Shown in pieces: positions 8,542 to 17,163 of a stretch of DNA of 33,124 nt. Origin of the DNA: Spirochaetales bacterium (lineage in GTDB: Bacteria > Spirochaetota > Spirochaetia > DSM-27196 > SKKC01); NCBI GenBank assembly GCA_007135605.1, contig SLIN01000108.1, positions 1-33,124 on the forward strand. The letters are read 5' to 3'. The notes under the pieces were generated by a model. That model worked only from the letters and a program-made list of their open reading frames with translations. It had not been told where the DNA came from and searched no databases. Each line of letters opens with the position of its first letter. The stretch's first letter is position 1. Position numbers and translations under genes: made by a program.

Positions 8542-9678
8542 ATGGGTAACCACGAAGAAATGCAGGAATCACCGACGCTCGAATCGATAGAGGTCGCCGG
8601 CACGCCTCGCGAGATGGGTGAGGCGTTCGGTGAAGCGTATCGAGGCGAAACGCATGAGCTCTACGAGCGCAGGCTGGAAAATGCGATCGAGCAAGCGCGG
8701 CTGAACGGCGGACGCACTTTCGGAGTGGACGACGTGCTTTCGGTGGCCGGTTCGTGCCTATCGGTTACCGAGGAATACGACCCGCTCGGCTTCGCGGAGT
8801 TCCTCGGTATCGCGCGCGGCGCCTCACTCTCCCCCGAACAGCTCTTCGTGACGCAGGGGCTCACCGACTTCCGCGATATTCTCGCGTTTGCGGACGATAT
8901 CTCCGATGGTCCGGTCGTCCACCCGGACGCCGAAGGCTGCTCGTCGTTTCTCGTCGCACCGGATCGTTCCCGGCGCGGCGGTGTGCTCGCCGGCCAGACA
9001 TGGGATCTGTATACCGACAACATGCCGTACGTACGCCTCGTGCATCGAAAACCGAGTAACGCGCCGGAAACCATCAGCCTGACACTGACAGGTTGTCTCT
9101 CACTTATCGGTCTCAACAGCGAAGGTATCGCCGTCGGCAACACGAATCTCTGCACGCGCGACGCGCGAATCGGTGTGCAGTACTTGTCGGTCATACATCG
9201 CGCGCTCAGAAGCAGAAGCGCAGAGGAGGCAGTAGCTTCGATCACCGCAGCACCTCGATCGGCGGCACACTACTACTACGTCGCCGACCGATCGGGAGAC
9301 GCTGTCGGACTCGAGTGCAGCGCGACTCGCCATGAACGATTCGATGTGCCGAGCGGGATACTCGTGCACTGCAACCATTCGCTCGGCGAAACCATCCGCG
9401 AGCTCGAGGTGCCGATCACCGAGGAGTCGACCTACGCGCGGCAGTCGAGACTGACCCAACTGCTGGGCGACCGGGAGCCACCATTGCTCAGCGCCGGTAC
9501 TCTGAAGCGGGCGCTGTCGGACGGACACGGCGGCGATCTCGCCATCTGCCGCTACAGGACCGGCGATTTCGACGTAAGCACAAATGCGGCCGTGGTTATG
9601 TCTCCGCGAGACGGCGCAATTCACGCCTGCCGGGGACAACCGGACCGAGGAGTGTGGCGAACCGAACGGGTAGGGTAG
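8542..9678 (+). CDS. C45-type peptidase / acyl-CoA:6-APA acyltransferase-like NTN hydrolase
   Basis: GCSSFLVAPD...GGVLAGQTWDLYTDN and GLNSEGIAVGNTNL match the AAT/C45 pattern with a candidate Cys nucleophile. ATG 8560 is an alternative start. Confidence 0.8.
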   Translation: MGNHEEMQESPTLESIEVAGTPREMGEAFGEAYRGETHELYERRLENAIEQARLNGGRTFGVDDVLSVAGSCLSVTEEYDPLGFAEFLGIARGASLSPEQLFVTQGLTDFRDILAFADDISDGPVVHPDAEGCSSFLVAPDRSRRGGVLAGQTWDLYTDNMPYVRLVHRKPSNAPETISLTLTGCLSLIGLNSEGIAVGNTNLCTRDARIGVQYLSVIHRALRSRSAEEAVASITAAPRSAAHYYYVADRSGDAVGLECSATRHERFDVPSGILVHCNHSLGETIRELEVPITEESTYARQSRLTQLLGDREPPLLSAGTLKRALSDGHGGDLAICRYRTGDFDVSTNAAVVMSPRDGAIHACRGQPDRGVWRTERVG

Positions 9679-9770
9679 CGCACACGTCTGTCCCCCGGCC
9701 GACGAGTTTGCGTCTACGCATGACTGCGAACGGTACCATTCATTGCGAGGTCGGAGTCCGTTCAGGTCGA

Positions 9771-10922
9771 CTACTGTGCACGATGCAGTACCCGGGACAG
9801 CGCGATCGCGCTCAAACCCATCACCGCAAGCAGCAGCATAGCCGGCCGGAACGATCCGTACTGCTCGAAGAGAAGGCCGGCAACCCATGGTGTAATGCCG
9901 GCAACGCCGAGCGCCGAAAAAACGAGCCCGTACGTCAGTCCGAAACCGCGCTCGCCGAAGTATGTGACCGTAGCGGCGGGAAAGAGGCTGAAGAGCCCTC
10001 CGTACGACGCACCGAGCACCGCGACCGCCACCCCGACAAACAGGGGAGTCTCGGCGACAAACAGTCCCAGCAGCGCGACAAGTATCGTCGAAAATGCGAC
10101 GGTCATCGAATTCTCGCGTCCGACGCGGTCGGAAAGATATCCGGACACGATACGCCCTCCGGCGTTGAACAGGGCGAAAAGCGAGACGATTATGTAGCCG
10201 CGCGTGATGTCTGCATGCACGCGTGCGAGAGTGTCGAGGTGGGAGGCCACCGTAACGCCGGCGGACGTCGTGAGGAAAAACATCACCCAGATAAGATAGA
10301 AGCGCGGGGCGGCGAGTACACGGAGCGACTGTCTCAGACGTACCGGCGTCGACGGAGCGTCAGGCGGAAGTTTTATCAGTTGTGCCAGCGTAAGGACACC
10401 GACGAAAAGGATAATCCCGGAAAGCACGAATGCGTGGGCAACACCGCGTTCAACCCACCGGTCGATCATCGGCGCGAGGATCAGTGCCGACACACCGATG
10501 CCCGTGACCACGATTCCGGCCACAAGGCCTTTGCGTTCGGGACCGAACCACCGCACCGCGGCCGGTGTCACCGATGCGAAACAGCACGCCATCGCAACTC
10601 CGAGCAGCCCGCCCCAGAGAAGAGCGACACCGGTGGGCGTGAGAAAGAGCGCGCAGAGGATGAATGCTGCGCCCCCAAGCACCGCGCCGAGCGACACAAC
10701 CGGCCGTGGTCCGAGCCGATCCTGTAGTCGTCCGGCAGGAATCATTGAGAAGGCGTAACAGAAGAGAAAGATGGTATACGGGGCTGCAGCTTCGGCGTGA
10801 GTCCAACCGAGCTCTTCGACGAGTCCGCGAGCGAATATACTCCACGCATACGTAATGCCGACCAGGACATTCACCGCAAATCCGGCGAAAACCACGGTCC
10901 AGCCGGTTCGATTATCTTGCAT
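9771..10922 (-). CDS. MFS transporter, OFA (oxalate/formate antiporter)-like
   Basis: VGITYAWSIFARGLVEELGWTHAEAAAPYTIFLFCYAFSMIPAGRLQDRLGPRPV is typical of OFA-type N-termini. Confidence 0.85.
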   Translation of the reverse strand: MQDNRTGWTVVFAGFAVNVLVGITYAWSIFARGLVEELGWTHAEAAAPYTIFLFCYAFSMIPAGRLQDRLGPRPVVSLGAVLGGAAFILCALFLTPTGVALLWGGLLGVAMACCFASVTPAAVRWFGPERKGLVAGIVVTGIGVSALILAPMIDRWVERGVAHAFVLSGIILFVGVLTLAQLIKLPPDAPSTPVRLRQSLRVLAAPRFYLIWVMFFLTTSAGVTVASHLDTLARVHADITRGYIIVSLFALFNAGGRIVSGYLSDRVGRENSMTVAFSTILVALLGLFVAETPLFVGVAVAVLGASYGGLFSLFPAATVTYFGERGFGLTYGLVFSALGVAGITPWVAGLLFEQYGSFRPAMLLLAVMGLSAIALSRVLHRAQ

Positions 10923-11003
10923 CTATCGCCGATACTACCGGTGTCCGCCGGAGCCGCCAAGCACACCGCATTCCGGCACGCCGGTTCCAATCGTTCCTGC
11001 CGC

Positions 11004-12944
11004 TCATTCGAGCGAAAAGAGCGAGCGTACGGTGCGGAGGTTTGCCTCGTTTCGGTGGTTCTGGCCGTCTTCGGCGTACAGATCTTGTACACGCTGTTCG
11101 AAGACTTCGAGTACCTTGTGGCGCACGATCTTCATCGTCGAGTTGACCGTGTCGTTATCCTCACTGAACGGCTCCTCGAGCACTTGAAACGTTGAGGGAA
11201 TCCACTGCGACGGGAAACGCCGCGCATACGCCGGGTCGTCACGGAAACGATAGAGCTCGTCACGAACCAGGTCGAGAAACTCGGGAGCGCTCTGCACATT
11301 TCGCTCTTTGATCATGGCGGCCGCTCGCTCCCTGTCGAGAGTTATGAGGGCGCCGGTATACGGGGAGTGGTCGTTGTAGACTACCGCCTGGTCGATGAGA
11401 TCCGAGCTGTTTAAGATCGCCTCTTCGATCTCCTCCGGTGAGTACTTCTCGCCGTCGGGGGCGATGAGCAATGCCTTCTCCCGCCCGACGACAAACAGGA
11501 AACCGTCATCGTCGAGATAGCCGCGATCTCCGGTGAGAAGCATGCCGTCACGAATTGTCTCGAAGGTGGCCGCATCGTTCTTGAAATAGCCGGCCATGAC
11601 GTTTTCGCCGCGGATCGCTATCTCGCCGGTTTCACCGATCTCGCACTCCGTACCGTCCTCCTTGAGAATGTGACACTCCACCGAAGGCGCCACCTTCCCC
11701 GACGAACCGATCTTGTGAGCGAACGGAGTATTGGATGAGATGACTGGTGCGGCCTCCGTGAGTCCGTAGCCCTGATAGATCGGCACACCGATCGCCGCGT
11801 AGAACTCCTGCTGTTTGCGGTCGAGCAGAGCTCCGCCGCCGACGCAGAACTGAATGCTGCTGCCGAAGATCTCGCGAACTTTCCGGAACACGATACGGTC
11901 GGCGAGTTTATACGGTATGTAGCTGCGGAGCCGGATCAGATACGGCGGGCGGCGATAGCCGTCACCGTGGTACCGAATACCACTACGCAGCCCCATTTCG
12001 AACAGCTTCTCGGCGATACCACCCTTCGCACGTATGCCGGCGGGGATCTTCTTCATGAAGCTCGCCGTGAGCGCGGGGACTGTCAGCAGGAAAACCGGAC
12101 TCGTCTCGCGCAGATTTCCCGGGATATTCTTGAGGGCCGCCATGCTGCTTCCGCGCGCGTCGACAAAGTAGATCTCGATCGCTCGCGGGAGTGCCGCGTA
12201 GAGCCCGACGGTATGCGCGAACGAGTGGTCACACGGCAGAATGAGAAGCGTGCGGTACTCGGCGGTCGGTACCTGGAACAATTCCACCGCATCGTGCACG
12301 TTGACGTAGTAGTTGCGGTTTGTGAGCATGATTCCCTTCGGGTTCCCGGTTGTCCCGGAAGTGTAGGAGATCGTGACTACATCGTCTTCGACCGTATTCC
12401 GCTCAATTTCGTCGAGCTCGCTCGTCGCCTCCGGAAGGCTGTCGCGTCCGGCTGCGAGCACTTCTGCGAATGAGAAGAGCCGCTTGCCTCGTTTCAGCTT
12501 GTGCTCCCCGGCAATGCGGGTGAGCGTCTCTTCGTCGTCGTCGAGATAGAGAAGCTTCACGGTGCGCGGCAGTTTATTCAGGCGTGCAAGCAGTTTCTCG
12601 CTCGTATTCGAGGAAAATACAACGAACGCACTCTCCGAATGGGTGATTCGAAACTCGATCTCTTCCGGTTGCAACTTAATCGAAAGGGGAACCGAGATTC
12701 CTCCCGAGAAGAGTGTAGCGAACTCGGCGATCACCCATTCTGTGCGACCTTCCGAAAGAATAGACAGCCGCTGTCCGTTGCCGAACCCCGCCTTGAGCAG
12801 GCCGGCGGCCAGAGTTCGTGCGGTTTCGTGGACCTCCGCGAATGTGCGCGATATCCAGCCGCTTTCACCCTTGCTCCACAGATACGGTCGGTTCCGGTGC
12901 TGTGAAGCAGCCCGGCCAAGCATTCCCAGTACGGTTCGCTGCAT
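11004..12944 (-). CDS. Long-chain fatty acyl-CoA synthetase / AMP-dependent synthetase
   Basis: ISYTSGTTGNPKGIMLTNRNY, YQGYGLTEAAPVIS, LLTGDRGYLDDDGFLFVVGREKALLIAPDGEKYSPEEIE. Confidence 0.93.
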   Translation of the reverse strand: MQRTVLGMLGRAASQHRNRPYLWSKGESGWISRTFAEVHETARTLAAGLLKAGFGNGQRLSILSEGRTEWVIAEFATLFSGGISVPLSIKLQPEEIEFRITHSESAFVVFSSNTSEKLLARLNKLPRTVKLLYLDDDEETLTRIAGEHKLKRGKRLFSFAEVLAAGRDSLPEATSELDEIERNTVEDDVVTISYTSGTTGNPKGIMLTNRNYYVNVHDAVELFQVPTAEYRTLLILPCDHSFAHTVGLYAALPRAIEIYFVDARGSSMAALKNIPGNLRETSPVFLLTVPALTASFMKKIPAGIRAKGGIAEKLFEMGLRSGIRYHGDGYRRPPYLIRLRSYIPYKLADRIVFRKVREIFGSSIQFCVGGGALLDRKQQEFYAAIGVPIYQGYGLTEAAPVISSNTPFAHKIGSSGKVAPSVECHILKEDGTECEIGETGEIAIRGENVMAGYFKNDAATFETIRDGMLLTGDRGYLDDDGFLFVVGREKALLIAPDGEKYSPEEIEEAILNSSDLIDQAVVYNDHSPYTGALITLDRERAAAMIKERNVQSAPEFLDLVRDELYRFRDDPAYARRFPSQWIPSTFQVLEEPFSEDNDTVNSTMKIVRHKVLEVFEQRVQDLYAEDGQNHRNEANLRTVRSLFSLE

Positions 12945-13050
12945 GGAGGAAGTCTATGAGTGGCTCGACACGCGATCAAGATTGCCGATGCGGTCGGCAG
13001 CCGATATTTCTATACGCTGATGTACGTACGCAGGGGCGGCGCCGCCCTAA

Positions 13051-13179
13051 GAGTTTGTCGGACTTCACTTCGGAATTGAGTATCGGACGTATATATCAAC
13101 ATCGGAATGCATACGACTCGGCGATAATATGCGCTATGCCTTTCCGATTTTCAATTCTGCCCATATGTCCGACAAACTC
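13051..13179. mobile_element. Putative MITE-like non-autonomous element
   Basis: Perfect 13-bp terminal inverted repeats GAGTTTGTCGGAC / GTCCGACAAACTC with inner spaced matches (GAATTGA, ATCGGA at the same offsets); flanked by CTAA at 13047-13050 and 13180-13183; no significant ORF inside. Confidence 0.72.
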
Positions 13180-14241
13180 CTAAGGCGGATCGAGCTCTAC
13201 AACGAGCAACTCGTGCTCAGACACACTTCCGACCTCGGAGAGGCGTTCGACTGAATCGTCGAAAGCGGCGATAGCGTTGCTTCGCCCCTCCCAGAAGAGT
13301 CCGTGAAACTCGCCGGTCAGAAAGACGGTCAGGCCGTACGGCACCGCGCTTTCCATGAGGCGTTCGGGGACCGCATCCTGCAGGCGTTCGCGCACCGATG
13401 CATCGTACTCGGTGCCTTCTCCGCGCAGGTCGATCCACAGATCGCGCCCGTCGTGCACCTCGTCCCAGACGGGGAAATAGGTATCTCGGCAGATAGTCAG
13501 CCCGACAGACCATCCTTCCACCTCGAACCCGTGTGCGTCGTCCGGATCGCCGGCACTCAGTTCGACGATCTCACGCTCGAACGCGGTCAGGAAAACCTTA
13601 TCCTGCTCGTACAGACGTTCGCCGTCAGGACCGTATACGACCGCCCGATTCTTCAGCTGCGGGTTGCCATCCGGTGCATCGTCGAGCGCAAAGTACGTCC
13701 CGGCGACGACGGTGACCGCGTGTTCGGCTGCGGCGCGACCGTAGGCCCGGTCCATCCAGCGGGAGACTTCTTTGGAGGATGATGTGAACAGCTCGTGCAG
13801 CGACTCGAACTCGGTATGCGCGCGGAGCGTGCCGAACAGCCGTGCGACGGCGCTTCGGCGCGAACCGGTCGCACCGTCAATCGACTGCTCGATCTGCTCG
13901 CCTGACAGACCGAGCTCGGAGAGCGCGGTAACAAACCGGTCATGCTCGATGAGTGCCGCGAAAACGTTCTGGTACTCGGGAAAGACGACGAGATCGCTTC
14001 CGAGCTCAGCGGCACGTCCGATCGCGGCATGTATCGCACTCTCGAACCGCTCGCGGTCGGCTACGATGTCTTCGGCGACTTCGAATTGCACCGCTCCTAC
14101 GATCAGCGGCGGATCGACTGCTGCGCTGTCGGTGCGTTCCCGGGCCGTCGCCGGTCCGGCCGACAGTGTCGCGCTCGCGACCGTCAGCATCAGAATGGCG
14201 ATGGAGCGTCGGATCGGCGTGTGGCGGGCGGAGACGTTCAT
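13180..14241 (-). CDS. Exported carbon-nitrogen hydrolase (nitrilase superfamily)
   Basis: Glu-Lys-Cys triad contexts LVVFPEYQNVF, YEQDKVFLTAFE, VGLTICRDTYFP; signal-peptide-like MNVSARHTPIRRSIAILMLTVASATLSAGPATARE from ATG 14241. Confidence 0.82.
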   Translation of the reverse strand: MNVSARHTPIRRSIAILMLTVASATLSAGPATARERTDSAAVDPPLIVGAVQFEVAEDIVADRERFESAIHAAIGRAAELGSDLVVFPEYQNVFAALIEHDRFVTALSELGLSGEQIEQSIDGATGSRRSAVARLFGTLRAHTEFESLHELFTSSSKEVSRWMDRAYGRAAAEHAVTVVAGTYFALDDAPDGNPQLKNRAVVYGPDGERLYEQDKVFLTAFEREIVELSAGDPDDAHGFEVEGWSVGLTICRDTYFPVWDEVHDGRDLWIDLRGEGTEYDASVRERLQDAVPERLMESAVPYGLTVFLTGEFHGLFWEGRSNAIAAFDDSVERLSEVGSVSEHELLVVELDPP

Positions 14242-14404
14242 TCGTCGTCCGATACCCCGACTGCGTACACATACCATCGGTGTGTTCAGTGTAGCAGGGA
14301 GAGGCCGATGCGTCAGCGGCCAAATTGGGCTTGACAGCGAGCGCGCACATGTCACGATCGTGCATACGCGCAGAGACCGCCTCCGGTTCGGAAGCGGTCC
14401 GGCC

Positions 14405-14416
14405 GCGTACGTACGC
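14405..14416. promoter_or_regulatory. 12-bp perfect palindrome GCGTACGTACGC upstream of the M18 aminopeptidase
   Basis: Read directly; 31 bp upstream of the GTG start. Confidence 0.4.
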
Positions 14417-14446
14417 AGCTGCGATTTCATAAGGAGAAAGAACTAC

Positions 14447-15778
14447 GTGAATCTTGACAGCTTCCAACGGGAACCGTTTCTCGAGTTCCTCACTGCATCG
14501 TCGACTGCGGCTATCGCCGCCGATCGAATCGAATCGATACTGCACGAGCACGATTATGAGCGGTATAGCGAGTCGGAGACGTGGAGCGTCGCGGCAGGCG
14601 ACCGCTTCTACGTCCGGCGCGGAGCCGGTGGCCTGCTTGCGGTGAAAGTGGGCAACGAGTCGCTCGAGACCGCGGGTTTTCGCATCGCTGCCGCACACAG
14701 CGATAGTCCGGCATTGAAGCTCAAGCCGCGCGGTGCGAAGCGGAAGAACGGCGGCCTGTACGTCCCGGTAGAAGTATACGGTGCACCGATACTCTCGACG
14801 TGGATCGACCGCGAGCTGATACTCACCGGCCGCGCGGTGCTGCGGGCCGGCGATTCACTGATCGTCCGCTCTTTTCGCGCCGGCCAACCGGCGGCCGTGA
14901 TTCCGAATCTCGCCATCCACCTGAACCGGGAAGTGAACAAGGGGTTCGAGTACAACGCACAGGACCACTTGCAGGTTCGGCTCGCCGTCGACCGGGACCG
15001 GAGTAACGCTCCGGGACACGATGAATCCAACCACGAAGCCGGCGAAGAGATCATCACCTCCGAGATCGCCTCGATTCTCTCATGCGATCCGGAGGAGATC
15101 GTCTCGATGGATGTATTCGTTGCCGATCCGTCACCGGCGGTGATGCTTGCCGACGGCCGTACATTTGTGTCCGGACGGATCGATAACCTCGCCGGCTGCT
15201 ACTCTTGTCTTGCCGGATTTCTCGCCTCTCAGGATGACCGGACCACGAAGGTGTTGGCCGTTTTCGATAATGAGGAGATCGGCAGCCGAACCTCCGGTGG
15301 GGCGGATTCCGGCTTCCTGGAGTCGGTACTGCTTCGTCTCGCCGGTGGCGATCCTGCTTCGCTTGCGCGATCCTGCGCGAGAAGCCTCCTCGTATCCAAT
15401 GACGGAGCTCATGCACTTCACGACGGGTTCGCATCGAAGTATGACGAGTCGTACGCTCCGGTATTGGGCGGCGGGGTCGCGATCAAGACCAATGCCTCCT
15501 ATCGGTATGCGAGTACGAGTGAGGCGGTGGCCGTCACTCGAGAGGTCGCCCGAAGGGCCGATATCCCGTTACAATACCTGGCCGGCCGCAGTGATATGCG
15601 CACGGGGTCGACCATCGGACCGTTCGCCTGGTCGCGTACCGGAATGGCATCGGTCGACCTCGGGGTTCCAATGCTGGCTATGCACAGCATACGGGAGACG
15701 GCGCGAATCGATGATGTGGAGCGGCTCTCGACACTGATCGGCGAGCTGCTCGCGGTGAATGAGGAGATGTTGCCGTGA
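14447..15778 (+). CDS. M18 family aminopeptidase
   Basis: AAHSDSPALKLKP, DNEEIGSRTSGGADSGFLE, SNDGAHALHDGFASKYDESYAPVLGGGVAIK; GTG start with AAGGAG at 14431. Confidence 0.92.
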   Translation: MNLDSFQREPFLEFLTASSTAAIAADRIESILHEHDYERYSESETWSVAAGDRFYVRRGAGGLLAVKVGNESLETAGFRIAAAHSDSPALKLKPRGAKRKNGGLYVPVEVYGAPILSTWIDRELILTGRAVLRAGDSLIVRSFRAGQPAAVIPNLAIHLNREVNKGFEYNAQDHLQVRLAVDRDRSNAPGHDESNHEAGEEIITSEIASILSCDPEEIVSMDVFVADPSPAVMLADGRTFVSGRIDNLAGCYSCLAGFLASQDDRTTKVLAVFDNEEIGSRTSGGADSGFLESVLLRLAGGDPASLARSCARSLLVSNDGAHALHDGFASKYDESYAPVLGGGVAIKTNASYRYASTSEAVAVTREVARRADIPLQYLAGRSDMRTGSTIGPFAWSRTGMASVDLGVPMLAMHSIRETARIDDVERLSTLIGELLAVNEEMLP

Positions 15779-16791
15779 AAGCAATGGTAGTAGACGAGTG
15801 GGGTGGGCCGGAGAACTTCGTATTGCGCGATATCGAGAAGCCGTCGGTTACGCCGGGTCACGTACTGATCCGAGTCGAGGCGACCAGCGTCAACCCGATC
15901 GATTACAAGATACGCTCGGGAGGCATTGGATTCGCGCCGAAGCTTCCCGCCGTACTTCATGGCGACGTTGCGGGAATCGTCGCCGAGCTCGGCGAGGGCG
16001 TTGAACACCTCGAGGAGGGAGATGCAGTCTATGCGTGTGCCGGTGGATTTCGCGGACTCGGCGGTGCTCTCGCCGAGTATATGCTTGCCGACGCACGCGT
16101 CGTAGCACGAAAGCCGGAGGATCTCACGTTCAGGGAAGCGGCGGCCGTGCCGTTGGTGAGTATTACGGCATGGCTGGCTGTCGTGGACCGGGCGCGGGTT
16201 TCGCCTCACGACTACGTATTGGTTCACGCCGCGGCAGGCGGTGTCGGGCATGTCGGAATCCAGATCGCGAAGAACATCGGCGCGCACGTGGCGACCACGG
16301 TGTCCACGGCGGAAAAGGCGGACGTGGCCTCCGACCTCGGAGCGGATGAGGTCATCTACTATCGCGATGAGTCGGTCGACGACTACGTACAACGCCTTAC
16401 CGGGGGACGAGGGTTCGACGTAGTATTCGACACCGTCGGAGGCGAGACGCTGCAGAAAAGTCTCCAGGCCGTGCGTATCGGCGGGCGGGTCGCGGGAATC
16501 GCGATGCGCACCACCGGCAGTTTCGCTCCGGTACACGAGAAGGACTTAACGCTCAGCGGCGTGTTCATGGCTGCACCACTACTTACCGGTAATGCCCCCG
16601 CCATGGTGCACCAACGACACATTCTCGAGACGCTCGGCCGCTGGAATCTTGCCAATCGATTCCGCCCGGTTGTCGACCACAGACATTTCGCGCTCGAGGA
16701 CGTGGGGCAGGCACATACCGCACTCGAGTCCGGCGGCGTACTCGGTAAGGCGGTAATCGAGATCGGTGACCACGCTGGAGAGCGGAGCTAG
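15775..16791 (+). CDS. NADP-dependent MDR oxidoreductase, quinone oxidoreductase-like
   Basis: MKAMVVDEWGGPENFVLRDIEKPSVTPGHVLIRVEATSVNPIDYKIR, VHAAAGGVGHVGIQIAK; GTG start overlaps the M18 stop (GTGA). Confidence 0.92.
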   Translation: MKAMVVDEWGGPENFVLRDIEKPSVTPGHVLIRVEATSVNPIDYKIRSGGIGFAPKLPAVLHGDVAGIVAELGEGVEHLEEGDAVYACAGGFRGLGGALAEYMLADARVVARKPEDLTFREAAAVPLVSITAWLAVVDRARVSPHDYVLVHAAAGGVGHVGIQIAKNIGAHVATTVSTAEKADVASDLGADEVIYYRDESVDDYVQRLTGGRGFDVVFDTVGGETLQKSLQAVRIGGRVAGIAMRTTGSFAPVHEKDLTLSGVFMAAPLLTGNAPAMVHQRHILETLGRWNLANRFRPVVDHRHFALEDVGQAHTALESGGVLGKAVIEIGDHAGERS

Positions 16792-16796
16792 GTCCG

Positions 16797-17162
16797 GTGC
16801 CTGAGTACGGAAGCGTTCCCGAACGTGTGGGGGAGGTGTCTCCGGATCTCTTCTCTGCGCTCGACCTGCGTGTCGGCACCGTCGTAGAGGTAGAAGATTT
16901 TCCCGAGGCGCGCAAACCTGCATACCGGCTCCGCATCGACTTCGGACCGCTCGGGATAATGAACAGCAGTGCACAGCTTACCGAACGGTACGCGACCGAC
17001 GACCTGTTCGGCCGACAGGTTGTTGCCGTTGTAAATATCGGCGAGCGACGGATCGCGGGGTTCACCAGTGAATGCCTCGTTCTCGGTGTCGATGACGAAT
17101 ACGGGCGTGTTGTGTGCCTCCGACCCGATGCTCCCGTCGCGAACGGCCGGCGTGTGTACTGA
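16797..17162 (+). CDS. csaA: CsaA-like tRNA-binding-domain protein
   Basis: LDLRVGTVVEVEDFPEARKPAYRLRIDFGPLGIMNSSAQLT...FGRQVVAVVNIGERRIAGFTSECLVLGV; GTG start. Confidence 0.85.
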   Translation: MPEYGSVPERVGEVSPDLFSALDLRVGTVVEVEDFPEARKPAYRLRIDFGPLGIMNSSAQLTERYATDDLFGRQVVAVVNIGERRIAGFTSECLVLGVDDEYGRVVCLRPDAPVANGRRVY

Positions 17163-17163
17163 T

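Noticed and set aside
9654-10727. 357-aa plus-strand ORF
   Set aside because: Antisense to the OFA-type MFS gene; rich in K/R/H/E with no hydrophobic or domain pattern, typical of a shadow frame.
14331-14362. TTGACA plus CACGATCGTG palindrome as M18 promoter/operator
   Set aside because: The -35 is exact but no good -10 exists at 16-18 bp; the 10-bp palindrome is too short to stand alone.
13772-14446. N-terminal 225-aa extension of the M18 ORF
   Set aside because: It lies antisense to the nitrilase gene; a good SD and GTG at 14447 give a normal M18 N-terminus.
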